Assembly (NCBI GenBank): GCA_913009915.1
Contig: CAJVYZ010000202.1
Coordinates: 1-5,858 of the forward strand
Length of the DNA: 5,858 nucleotides
From: an uncultured Gemmatimonadota bacterium
GTDB lineage: Bacteria > Gemmatimonadota > Gemmatimonadetes > Gemmatimonadales > GWC2-71-9
Direction: 5' to 3'
In this document: piece by piece, positions 1 through 5,798 of the stretch
Position numbering within the stretch: the first letter of the stretch is position 1
Layout of the letters: each line of letters begins with the position of its first letter
Notes under the pieces: generated by a model
Database searches by the model: none
The model's input: the letters and a program-made list of their open reading frames with translations, nothing else
Told to the model about the DNA's origin: nothing
Program-made: the position numbers and the translations under genes

Positions 1-1
1 G

Positions 2-289
2 GAACACTTTATCCAGCGTTACGAGACAACGGCGCCCAGGCTTGCCAACTGGGCCGAGACCGCTTTGCCAGAAGGCTTCAGTGTCTTTGACTTACCGGAT
101 AACCACCGGAAACGAATGAGGACCACCAATGTGTTGGAGCGGGTAAACAAAGAGATTAAACGCCGCACGAGAGTGGCAACCCTATTCCCGAATGAAGCTT
201 CCTGTCTTCGACTTGTGACAGCCGTGGTCATGGAGATATCGGATGACTGGGAAACCGGAAGAATTTATCTGACAATGGATGAAAAATGA
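2..289 (+). CDS. IS256-family (mutator-type) transposase, C-terminal fragment
   Basis: This is the last 95 codons of a DDE transposase that cuts and rejoins the ends of its own element. The frame is open from base 2 (EHFIQRYET...) to a TGA at 287-289; the N-terminus and first catalytic aspartates are off the left edge. It shows the family signature near the C-terminus: RTTNVLERVNKEIKRRTRV followed by FPNEAS and RLVTAVVMEISDDW. The glutamate of the DDE triad is expected in the NVLERVN segment. Full-length family members have about 400 residues, so roughly a quarter is present. No frameshift or internal stop is visible. The family assignment is firm; the exact IS is not identifiable from this piece. 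Confidence 0.9.
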   Translation, partial: EHFIQRYETTAPRLANWAETALPEGFSVFDLPDNHRKRMRTTNVLERVNKEIKRRTRVATLFPNEASCLRLVTAVVMEISDDWETGRIYLTMDEK

Positions 290-456
290 ATTTAGCCCGA
301 TTGGCTAAACCGGAAATTACAGAAGAAAAGTTGCTTTATCGGAGACTTTTGGCCTTGGCCAGTCTGTCCCCTATCGTGTGGACTTACTTTGCAACGATGG
401 TTTGGCATGATTGCGACAGCACAACTTTCCCGGAAGGTTTTCTGAACCCTATTTAA
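286..456 (+). CDS. Possible small ORF (56 aa) overlapping the transposase stop
   Basis: An ATG at 286 overlaps the transposase TGA (ATGA) and opens a frame of 56 codons to TAA at 454-456. The product begins MNLARLAKPEITEEK and contains a hydrophobic stretch (LLALASLSPIVWTYFATMVW) that could form one membrane helix. I recognise no family. Against it: the frame would cross the proposed IS end at 340, there is no clear ribosome binding site, and an open frame of this size is not rare by chance at this base composition. It may simply be non-coding DNA between the IS element and the MBL gene. Confidence 0.15.
   Translation: MNLARLAKPEITEEKLLYRRLLALASLSPIVWTYFATMVWHDCDSTTFPEGFLNPI
312..340 (-). 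repeat. Candidate right terminal inverted repeat of the IS256-like element
   Basis: The stretch reads GGAAATTACAGAAG then AAAAGTTGCTTTATC on the plus strand. Its complement begins GATAAAGCAACTTTTC. IS256 ends start with GATAAAG and carry a TGTAA-type block about 20 bases in, and both are seen here. It lies 23 bp after the transposase stop, the usual place for this end. The matching left repeat is not in the window, so the call rests on resemblance and position only. Confidence 0.4.
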
Positions 457-467
457 CTGGATTTTTT

Positions 468-659
468 ATGACCAAAAAATTTGCTTCACAGGCCGATCTG
501 GATGAAAAACAGATCTCTTTTACCAAACTTGCAGATGGACTCTATGCCTATACTGCAGAAGGTGACCCGAACACCGGCATCGTCATTGGTGATGATTCTG
601 TCATGGTCATTGATGCGCAGGCCACCCCGATCATGCCCCAGCCACCCATGATGAAGTAG
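468..659 (+). CDS. MBL-fold metallo-hydrolase, N-terminal fragment cut by a chimeric junction
   Basis: The start MTKKFASQADLDEKQISFTK, followed by LADGLYAYTAEGDPNTGIVIGDD and SVMVIDAQATP, is the typical N-terminus of a bacterial MBL-fold hydrolase of the class found widely in proteobacteria. In these proteins the beta-strand ending near VIDAQATP precedes the metal-binding HxHxDH loop, which is missing here. Genuine family sequence runs to about codon 54 (roughly base 630). The frame then enters unrelated DNA that codes on the other strand for an HdeD protein, and stops by accident at 657-659. I chose ATG 468 because family similarity starts there; an in-frame ATG at 411 adds 19 residues that do not look like the family. 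No strong Shine-Dalgarno is visible. Substrate and metal cannot be inferred from this part. Confidence 0.75.
   Translation: MTKKFASQADLDEKQISFTKLADGLYAYTAEGDPNTGIVIGDDSVMVIDAQATPIMPQPPMMK
617..640. other. Probable chimeric junction between two source genomes
   Basis: On the plus strand, MBL-fold coding sequence is recognisable up to about GCCACCCCG (621-629). On the minus strand, HdeD coding sequence is recognisable from the right down to about the same bases (product ...MGGWGMIGVA). Neither gene continues past this point, and base composition changes from moderate to high GC. The shared stretch around GCCACCCCGATCATG could serve either frame, so the crossover probably sits in a short region of microhomology, as in assembly or amplification chimeras. 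A natural recombination is possible but less likely, as no mobile-element end lies at the joint. Confidence 0.7.
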
Positions 660-1143
660 ACGCCGACCACCGTTCCCACCGCCCAGGCACCCGAAAGCGG
701 GAACTGGCGCCAGATCATGATCCCAAGCAGCAGGCCCACCACCCCGCTGAAGACGTTCCAGACCCACCCCATTGTCGGCTCCATCCCCAGGCCGACGATC
801 ACCTCGCCGACGTCACTGAAGCCCAAATAGGCGCCAGAATCCAAGTGAGTGCGGCCAAGCCCGCCCCTGGGCGGGACAGCAGATAGCCACCGACGACGAT
901 CGCCACCAGCCCGCCGAGCAGGGCCAGCACCCCGGACCTGAACGAGCCGCACTTGAAGGCGCCGAATAGACGGACGATGCCGGCCACGAGGATCATGATA
1001 CCAATGAGCATGACGATCCCCACGCCGGTAATGAGCGGTGATCCCAACGCCATAATGCCGACGATGATCTGCACGACGCCGAGCATTGTGAGCAGGCCTG
1101 CGTTGCTGCGAGCCTCAGACACCCAACCCTGTGAATCCGCCAT
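622..1143 (-). CDS. HdeD/DUF308 family membrane protein, frameshifted and lacking its 3' end
   Basis: This is an HdeD-like integral membrane protein; the family is named for an E. coli acid-resistance protein, but most members have no tested function. Residues 1-104 (MADSQGWVSEARSNAGLL..., ending LTWILA) are in one frame. The remainder (AYLGFSDVGEVIVGLGMEP..., then WVWNVFSGVVGLLLGIMIW and GVYFIMGGWGMIGVA) is in another. Restoring one G at 831-834 (GCGCC to GCGGCC on the coding strand) joins them into one continuous DUF308 protein. About six hydrophobic helices are visible, as expected for the family. The last few residues are lost at the junction near 622. About 174 of the usual ~180-190 residues remain. 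The single-base shift may be a sequencing error. The start is well supported by a Shine-Dalgarno at 1150-1156. It lies 195 bp downstream of the solo receiver gene, in the same direction. Confidence 0.8.
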
Positions 1144-1149
1144 GGAAGT

Positions 1150-1156
1150 CCCCTCC
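1150..1156 (-). promoter_or_regulatory. Ribosome binding site of the hdeD-like gene
   Basis: The coding strand reads GGAGGGG, six bases before the ATG at 1141-1143. It is the clearest Shine-Dalgarno in the window and fixes the start at MADSQG. Confidence 0.7.
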
Positions 1157-1230
1157 AGAAATGGTGAACATCAAGTCGGCCAACTCGATCCATATTCGGC
1201 ACTAGGCGGCCGAAGACCTAAGAGGGCGAT

Positions 1231-1259
1231 AGGGTAACATCCGGAAACGTGTTTGTCCA
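1231..1259 (-). promoter_or_regulatory. Possible sigma70-type promoter for the hdeD-like gene
   Basis: On the minus strand TGGACA (1254-1259, five of six matches to TTGACA) is followed after 17 bp by TACCCT (1231-1236, three of six matches to TATAAT). It lies about 90 bp before the hdeD-like start, inside the 195-bp gap to the solo receiver gene. The -10 match is poor and promoter rules of the unknown host are not established, so this is only a candidate. Nothing else in this gap is convincing, and there is no clear terminator with a T-run after the receiver gene. Confidence 0.2.
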
Positions 1260-1338
1260 CGGTTCACTATCCTCAACACCTTGCTATACCACAACCTTCG
1301 ACTGGAACCCGCAACACTCTTGGCTCATGAGACAGTTG

Positions 1339-1734
1339 CTAACGCTCCAGCGACCTCGAGACGTACGAGGCACCGCCGGTCACCGCCCGCACGGCGTCCG
1401 CCAGTTCCTGGCCGGCGTCGGACTTGCTGACGTATCCGGAGTCGGGTATCAGCAACGCGTCATGAACGATCCGCCGCTGCCGGTGAACCGACAGGAACAC
1501 CACCGCGCTGCGACATCCACGCTGGCGCAGTCGGCGCGCAGCCTCTATGCCGCCGAGCCGCGGCATGGACACATCCATGACGATGGCGTCCGGCGTGAGG
1601 CTCTCCGCCAAGTCCACTGCCTCGATTCCATCCGATGCCTCGCCGATAATGTCGAACTCATCGGCGAGGAGTCCCCTCACGCTGGCACGCATACTCTCGT
1701 TGTCCTCGGCGATGACGACGGTGACCTTAGACAT
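1339..1734 (-). CDS. Stand-alone receiver-domain response regulator (no output domain)
   Basis: This 131-residue protein consists of one REC domain. The acidic pocket is E10/D11 (VVIAEDNESM), the phospho-acceptor is D54 (AIVMDVSMPRLGG), and the conserved switch residues are S82 (FLSVH) and K104 (YVSKSD). It ends at SYVSRSLER with a TAG, so the linker and HTH seen in NarL-type regulators are absent. The sequence after the stop does not code for an HTH in any frame I could see, so this looks like a true single-domain regulator. It is the next gene after the kinase and LuxR-type regulator, 64 bp downstream, and has its own candidate operator at 1765-1786. It could be a phosphate sink or an intermediate for the upstream kinase, or act by protein contact; this is inferred from context. 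The start ATG at 1732-1734 has no clear Shine-Dalgarno. Confidence 0.88.
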   Translation of the reverse strand: MSKVTVVIAEDNESMRASVRGLLADEFDIIGEASDGIEAVDLAESLTPDAIVMDVSMPRLGGIEAARRLRQRGCRSAVVFLSVHRQRRIVHDALLIPDSGYVSKSDAGQELADAVRAVTGGASYVSRSLER

Positions 1735-1764
1735 GCAGCATGGTAGGCTATGTGGGGGGTACTC

Positions 1765-1786
1765 GACTATTGGGAATAGTCCCTAT
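1765..1786. promoter_or_regulatory. Inverted-repeat candidate operator upstream of the solo receiver gene
   Basis: The plus strand contains GACTATTGGGAATAGTC (1765-1781), a perfect 7-bp inverted repeat around GGG. Overlapping it is GGGAATAGTCCCTAT (1772-1786); its complement ATAGGGACTATTCCC differs by one base from the sequence at 5764-5778 upstream of the kinase gene. It lies 31 to 52 bp before the solo receiver start, in the 64-bp gap between two regulator genes. GGGACT half-sites also occur in the box bound by DosR, another NarL-family regulator, though the spacing differs. Binding by the adjacent LuxR-type regulator is inference. Confidence 0.5.
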
Positions 1787-1798
1787 GTCCTGGCGGCC

Positions 1799-2440
1799 CT
1801 ACTCCGCGGACACGATCCCGCACCGAACGGCGTAGCGCGTGAGCTCGGCGGTGGTGTGGAGATCGAGCTCTTTCATGATGGCGTAGCGGTGCGCTTCGGC
1901 GGTCTTGGGGGAGATCCCGAGCGCCTGGGCGATGCCCTTGAGGGAAGCCCCTTCAGCAATCAACTGCAGAACCTCCCGTTGCCGCACCGTGAGGTCCTCG
2001 GTCCGGTTGGAAGCACGGACCCGTTCGACGAAGAAAGCGAGCGGCTCTTCGGTCACCCGCGGCGTCAGGTAGTGCTTCCCCCGCTGGACGTCCTTGATGG
2101 CAGCCACCAGCTCGCTGGAGCCGCCCCCCTTGACCACGTACCCATGGACACCGGCGCGAAACGCCGCCTCGGCGAATTTCACATCGGCGTGCATCGTCAG
2201 CACGATGATCTTGACGCGCGGCTGGTCTCCGAGAATTCGCTTGGCGGCCTCGACACCGTTGAGACCGGGCATGGTGAGGTCGGTGATGACCATGTCGGGC
2301 TCGAGCTCGGTAACCGCCTCGAGTAGCGATCGGCCGTCGGCCACGGTTCGGACCAGATCCACTTCGGTCTCGAGTATTCGAGCGAGACCCTCTGCCACGA
2401 TGGAATGGTCGTCCGCCAGGACGACGCGCGGCTTGTTCAT
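1799..2440 (-). CDS. NarL/LuxR-type response regulator
   Basis: This is a 213-residue DNA-binding response regulator of the usual NarL/FixJ length. The REC domain (about 1-120) has D10/D11 in VVLADDHSIV, the phospho-acceptor D54 in VITDLTMPGLNG, T82 (VLTMH) and K104 (YVVKGG). A linker leads to a LuxR-type HTH at about 150-210: LTVRQREVLQLIAEG, then GIAQALGISPKTAEAHR as recognition region. The family's usual KTVETHR is KTAEAHR here. Its ATG overlaps the kinase stop in ATGA (2437-2440), so the two are almost certainly cotranscribed and translationally coupled, as expected for a cognate HisKA_3 kinase and regulator pair. It probably binds the GGGACT-type repeats upstream of the kinase and of the solo receiver gene. 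The stop is TAG at 1799-1801. Confidence 0.95.
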   Translation of the reverse strand: MNKPRVVLADDHSIVAEGLARILETEVDLVRTVADGRSLLEAVTELEPDMVITDLTMPGLNGVEAAKRILGDQPRVKIIVLTMHADVKFAEAAFRAGVHGYVVKGGGSSELVAAIKDVQRGKHYLTPRVTEEPLAFFVERVRASNRTEDLTVRQREVLQLIAEGASLKGIAQALGISPKTAEAHRYAIMKELDLHTTAELTRYAVRCGIVSAE

Positions 2441-5400
2441 GAACTCACACTCTGTGCGGGGAGGAGCACGACGATCGTCGTCCCGGTGCCCGGCGCCGTG
2501 TCCACGGTCAGGGTGCCATCGAGCAGCCGGGTCCGCTCTCGCATGCTGGCCAGTCCCAGGCCCACGTGGCCCGCGACCGGGTCGAACCCGCTCCCGTCGT
2601 CATGGATCAGCAGCCGCACACCCTCGGGGCCGGCCGACAGGCCCACTTCGACCTCCTTGGCGCCGGCGTGCTTGGCGATGTTGCGCAGGGCCTCCTGGGT
2701 GATGCGATAAAGACCCAACGCGGCCTGCGCGGAAACGCTTTCCTTGACGGACTCAGGCGCCGACACCCTGGTGGCGACCCCGGTGGTCGCCTCGAAGTCC
2801 TCACCCAGTCCTTCGATGGCCGACGGCAACCCCAGGATTTCGAGGATCGCGGGGTGCAGTTCGTGGGAGATCTTGCGGGTGTCCTCGGCAACGCCGGCAA
2901 GTTGTTGCTGCACGGCCCTTAGCTGCACCTTGGCGTCTTCCGGATCGGTGTCGATGACGCGGATGGCGGGATCCACGTTGATTGCCGCAGCATGGAGCCG
3001 CTGACTGATGTCGTCGTGCAGGTCACGCGCCACACGGGCCCGATCCTCCTCTTGCGCCGTCACCAGACGCCGGCTGAGCTCCTTCAGCTCGACTTCCGCG
3101 GCTTTCCGGGTGGCAACTTCTCGCTCCAACGCAACGTTCCGTCTTCGGGTGGCCTGGTGGCGCAACGACTGGATCCCGGCACCGAGTCCGATGATGCCCA
3201 GCACGGCGGCGGCCATGAACCAGGTCGTCTGCCACCAGAGTGGCAACACTCGAAACTGAACGGCCGACGGTTCCTCCGTCCAGGCACCGAAGTTCTTGCG
3301 GGCGGCGACCCGAAATGTGTACTCGCCGGGCCACAGGTTGGTATAGGATGCCAATCGCCGTCCGCCGGCATCGACCCAGTCATCGTCGTGGCCGTCCAAC
3401 CGGTAGCGGAACCGCACCAGATCGGGGTGCTCGAACGTGGCCGCCGTGTACCGGAAATCCAGGTTCTGCGTACCGGCTTGGACGACCAAATCCACGTGGC
3501 TTGGAAGAGCCTCACCATCGGCGCGTATCTCCTCGATGATCACCGAAGGCGGCGCGTCGTTCCAGCGCAACTCGGCGGGATCCACCACCACTACCTCGCG
3601 GCCGAACAGCCATATCCTCCCGTCGGGTCCCTTCGCCGCGGAGGCCAATGGATGACGGAATTCGGGGGCCCCGTCACCGCTGCCGAGGAGCCCGATGTCG
3701 AGTCGGTGGCGAAGGCCCCGGGCGTAGTCACGCAGTTCGGCGCGAGCCCCGATCATGACCCCCCTCCGGCTCGGCAGCCACAGATCGCCATCGTCCGTCT
3801 CGAGGATGCGCAGGATGTATTCGTCGGGGAGGCCGTCGGTTCGTCCGATCCGGGCCACCGAATCTCCGTCGACGATCAACAGGCCGTCCCCCAGCGTGCT
3901 CACCCAGATGAGACCGTCCCGATCGACATGGATGTCGCTCACCGGCGCACTCGAATGCCAATCGTCCATGCTCGATCGACCCTCCTCGCCCAGGGATAGG
4001 CGACCGAATCCTGTGGTTGTGCCAAACCAGATCTCACCGGCCCCCACCCGACCGGGGCGCAGGACCGTGACCTCAGCGTCCGTCAGAGCATCGGGGAACG
4101 GATAGAGGGTCTGCTCGCCACCGCCCGCCGGCGACAGCCTGACGATGCCCTCGCCTTCACGGACGTACCACAGTTCTCCCGCGGCGCCGGCGACCAGGTG
4201 ATTGGGACGCCCCCTGGGTGGTGGCCAGCTGCCGAGTTGGTAGTCGGGCTCGATCTTGGGGTACGAAAAGTCGGTCACTTCCCCACCCACCACCCGTTTC
4301 ACGCCGTTCTGGCCGTGGAGGTACCACAGAGCCCCCGTCCGATCGGCGACGAGGCCCGAGACGCAGTCCGGACCGACCGGATTGATCTTGGCGGCGGGAG
4401 GGAATCGATCGAGCATGGGAAAACCATCCGTGAGAGTCAATCGAGTGCCGTCAGGTCGTACGACCCTGGGGCGGCACCGTTCCACGGCCCACATGGACTC
4501 CGCCGTACGAGGGGTGACCGAGCCAACCAACATGACGTTCATCGGGTCGACTGGGTCACTGGATGGGGCCGGCAGCAAGTTCCGGCTAACCTGGACCAGT
4601 CCGCCACCGAGAAGACCGAACCAATGGTTGCCCTCGGCGTCCTCCAGCGAGGCGAGCACGGTTCCCAGTGCGAAGGGGGCAACCGCGGCGGCACCGGCTC
4701 CGGTGTCAGCATGCACCTGAGTGAGCGGGACCCGTTCCAAGGATCGGTTGAGCCAAGCAATCCACAGGTGTCCGGTGTCGGCACCGATGATGTCATGCAC
4801 CCGACCTTCCCCAACGGTGGCGTGAAGCTGGAAAGTCCCTCTATCTCTGCGATACAGACCGTTGGGCGTGCCGAACCAGATTCGGCCCTCGGTGTCTTGG
4901 TAGATGCGCGCCACAGCTTCGGCATCGTCAGGGAGTGCGAAGCGGGTCATCTGATCGTTGTCGATGCGGACCGCCGCCGCGGATGTAGTTCCTACCCACA
5001 CGGCGCCGGATGCGGCGGCCTCGATGGCGCGGTCGTTCACATCCGGGAGGTCGTAGTCCGTCCTCTCCCCATCCCGCCAACGGACGACACCGCCGTCAGG
5101 CTCGTTGCCCATTACCATCCAGAGATCCCCATTGGGAGCTGCCGCCATCGCGGTCGGGGCGGTCTCTTCGAAACGATGGACGACTTCCCAGTCGTCGGCC
5201 GTCAGTCGGGCAAGGACGCTTTCACGGGTGCCATCGCGAGGGACCAATATGGCCCACAGCGTACCGCGGCTATCGACCTCGACATGCCAGGCGTACGCCG
5301 GGTGGTCTCCGTCGCGGGTCGTGAGGTCGATCTTCACCAGCCGATTGCCGTCGAACCGCATCAGGCCACCCGTGGTGGCAATCCACAGGTACCCGTCGGG

Positions 5401-5613
5401 CGTTTGCGCCAGGTCGGTCACCCGGTTGGACAGCAGACCATTATCGGTGTTCCAGTGTCGAATGGAGTATCGATCGTGGCCGAGGACGAAACCACTCGTC
5501 CCGGTGCCCTGGGCCGGCAGCGGGGCGGCAGAGAGCACGACGAGGCACAGAGGCACCAAGAGGAGGGAGCGGACCACGGGATTCACGGGCCGGGATGGTT
5601 CGTCAATCGGCAT
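2437..5613 (-). CDS. Two-component sensor histidine kinase with double propeller sensor (Reg_prop, Y_Y_Y, HisKA_3, HATPase)
   Basis: This is a 1058-residue membrane sensor kinase. Residue numbers count from ATG 5613. A Sec signal peptide (about 10-35, VVRSLLLVPLCLVVLSAA then PLPAQ) is followed by fourteen propeller repeats of the type DGYLWIATTGGLMRFD, from W77 to about residue 666, which fits two seven-bladed propellers. A Y_Y_Y domain covers about 710-787. One membrane helix is at about 797-815 (AAAVLGIIGLGAGI), then a charged coiled-coil linker. HisKA_3 has the phospho-acceptor His866 in VARDLHDDISQRL, with HELHPAILEILGL after it. The ATPase domain has the N-box ITQEALRNIAKHA (about 969), DDGSGFDP (about 1004), GLGLASMRER and GTGTTIVVLLP. 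All catalytic residues are present. Unlike Bacteroidetes hybrid systems, it has no fused receiver or AraC domain; the regulator is the next gene, overlapping by 4 bp. The start is uncertain: in-frame ATG 5655 and GTG 5586 are alternatives, none with a good Shine-Dalgarno. The ligand is unknown. Confidence 0.93.
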   Translation of the reverse strand: MPIDEPSRPVNPVVRSLLLVPLCLVVLSAAPLPAQGTGTSGFVLGHDRYSIRHWNTDNGLLSNRVTDLAQTPDGYLWIATTGGLMRFDGNRLVKIDLTTRDGDHPAYAWHVEVDSRGTLWAILVPRDGTRESVLARLTADDWEVVHRFEETAPTAMAAAPNGDLWMVMGNEPDGGVVRWRDGERTDYDLPDVNDRAIEAAASGAVWVGTTSAAAVRIDNDQMTRFALPDDAEAVARIYQDTEGRIWFGTPNGLYRRDRGTFQLHATVGEGRVHDIIGADTGHLWIAWLNRSLERVPLTQVHADTGAGAAAVAPFALGTVLASLEDAEGNHWFGLLGGGLVQVSRNLLPAPSSDPVDPMNVMLVGSVTPRTAESMWAVERCRPRVVRPDGTRLTLTDGFPMLDRFPPAAKINPVGPDCVSGLVADRTGALWYLHGQNGVKRVVGGEVTDFSYPKIEPDYQLGSWPPPRGRPNHLVAGAAGELWYVREGEGIVRLSPAGGGEQTLYPFPDALTDAEVTVLRPGRVGAGEIWFGTTTGFGRLSLGEEGRSSMDDWHSSAPVSDIHVDRDGLIWVSTLGDGLLIVDGDSVARIGRTDGLPDEYILRILETDDGDLWLPSRRGVMIGARAELRDYARGLRHRLDIGLLGSGDGAPEFRHPLASAAKGPDGRIWLFGREVVVVDPAELRWNDAPPSVIIEEIRADGEALPSHVDLVVQAGTQNLDFRYTAATFEHPDLVRFRYRLDGHDDDWVDAGGRRLASYTNLWPGEYTFRVAARKNFGAWTEEPSAVQFRVLPLWWQTTWFMAAAVLGIIGLGAGIQSLRHQATRRRNVALEREVATRKAAEVELKELSRRLVTAQEEDRARVARDLHDDISQRLHAAAINVDPAIRVIDTDPEDAKVQLRAVQQQLAGVAEDTRKISHELHPAILEILGLPSAIEGLGEDFEATTGVATRVSAPESVKESVSAQAALGLYRITQEALRNIAKHAGAKEVEVGLSAGPEGVRLLIHDDGSGFDPVAGHVGLGLASMRERTRLLDGTLTVDTAPGTGTTIVVLLPAQSVSS

Positions 5614-5638
5614 CCAGGATGGTTTCGTCAATCGGCAT
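5590..5638 (-). repeat. Imperfect tandem duplication over the kinase start codon
   Basis: On the minus strand two copies of a unit beginning ATGCCGATTGACGAA lie directly in tandem: 5638-5614 (25 nt) and 5613-5590 (24 nt). They differ by one extra A in the upstream copy and one T/C change. Both begin with ATG. The downstream copy is in frame with the kinase. The upstream copy is shifted by one base and codes for an 11-residue peptide, MPIDETILDAD, ending in a TGA at 5603-5605 just inside the kinase frame. This could be a recent duplication, a small leader ORF overlapping the kinase start, or an assembly artefact near the contig end. Confidence 0.7.
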
Positions 5639-5763
5639 GAGGTTAGGGGGACCATCGGCGGCGACTGTGAGCGATCCCCGTCCAGCGGTCCGCGCTACCG
5701 GCAGGGCCCTCTTGGGGGAATCTATCAGGGTGGTCGGGCAGCGCCAGAACGCGGGGGGCGTGA

Positions 5764-5778
5764 ATAGGGACTTTTCCC
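5764..5778. promoter_or_regulatory. Second copy of the GGGACT/TTCCC element, upstream of the kinase operon
   Basis: The plus strand reads ATAGGGACTTTTCCC, 14 of 15 bases identical to the complement of 1772-1786. It lies about 150 bp before ATG 5613 (109 bp before ATG 5655). The core GGGACTTTTCCC is nearly palindromic, so orientation means little. The region between it and the kinase (5656-5763) holds no gene and no convincing promoter that I can see. Its place upstream of the kinase-regulator pair suggests autoregulation by the LuxR-type regulator; this is inferred. Confidence 0.45.
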
Positions 5779-5798
5779 GATTTCCGCGATCACGGTCG

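Larger units (their letters stand above)
1..340 (+). mobile_element. IS256-family insertion sequence, right-end fragment
   Basis: This is the 3' part of an IS256-family element; its left end lies outside the window. The call rests on the transposase C-terminus at 2-289. It is supported by a candidate right terminal repeat ending at 340: the complement starts GATAAAG and runs into a TGTAATTT stretch, which from memory resembles the terminal repeat of IS256 itself. The element would then end 127 bp before the MBL-fold gene start at 468. The outer boundary is uncertain because the other terminal repeat and the target-site duplication cannot be seen. The DNA here is less GC-rich than everything after about position 630. 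Confidence 0.55.

Noticed and set aside
402..416. TTGGCATGATTGCG as a sigma54 promoter before the MBL gene
   Set aside because: The GG and GC elements are three bases closer than the fixed -24/-12 spacing allows.
1144..1155. GGGGACTTCC before the hdeD-like start as a third copy of the GGGACT element
   Set aside because: It overlaps the Shine-Dalgarno, which explains the G-run, and it lacks two bases of the core and the ATAG flank.
1311..1339. GCAAC...GTTGC inverted repeat after the solo receiver gene as a terminator
   Set aside because: The stem pairs only five bases before it breaks, the loop is about 19 nt, and no T-run follows on the minus strand.
1547..2326. A 259-codon open frame on the plus strand crossing two regulator genes
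   Set aside because: It runs antisense through the solo receiver and the LuxR-type regulator, both with full catalytic residues. No domain is visible.
2992..3999. A 335-codon open frame on the plus strand
   Set aside because: It is antisense to the kinase Y_Y_Y, membrane and HisKA_3 regions. It has no recognisable motif or ribosome binding site and is explained by GC-rich codon bias on the other strand.
4198..5640. A 480-codon open frame on the plus strand
   Set aside because: It lies wholly antisense to the kinase, whose product shows fourteen propeller repeats and known domains. The plus-strand product is low in hydrophobic order and matches no family; long antisense frames are common in GC-rich DNA.
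1..5798. CRISPR array, tRNA, rRNA or defence-island genes
   Set aside because: I saw no regularly spaced repeats, no tRNA-like cloverleaf, no rRNA sequence and no defence-gene domain on either strand.
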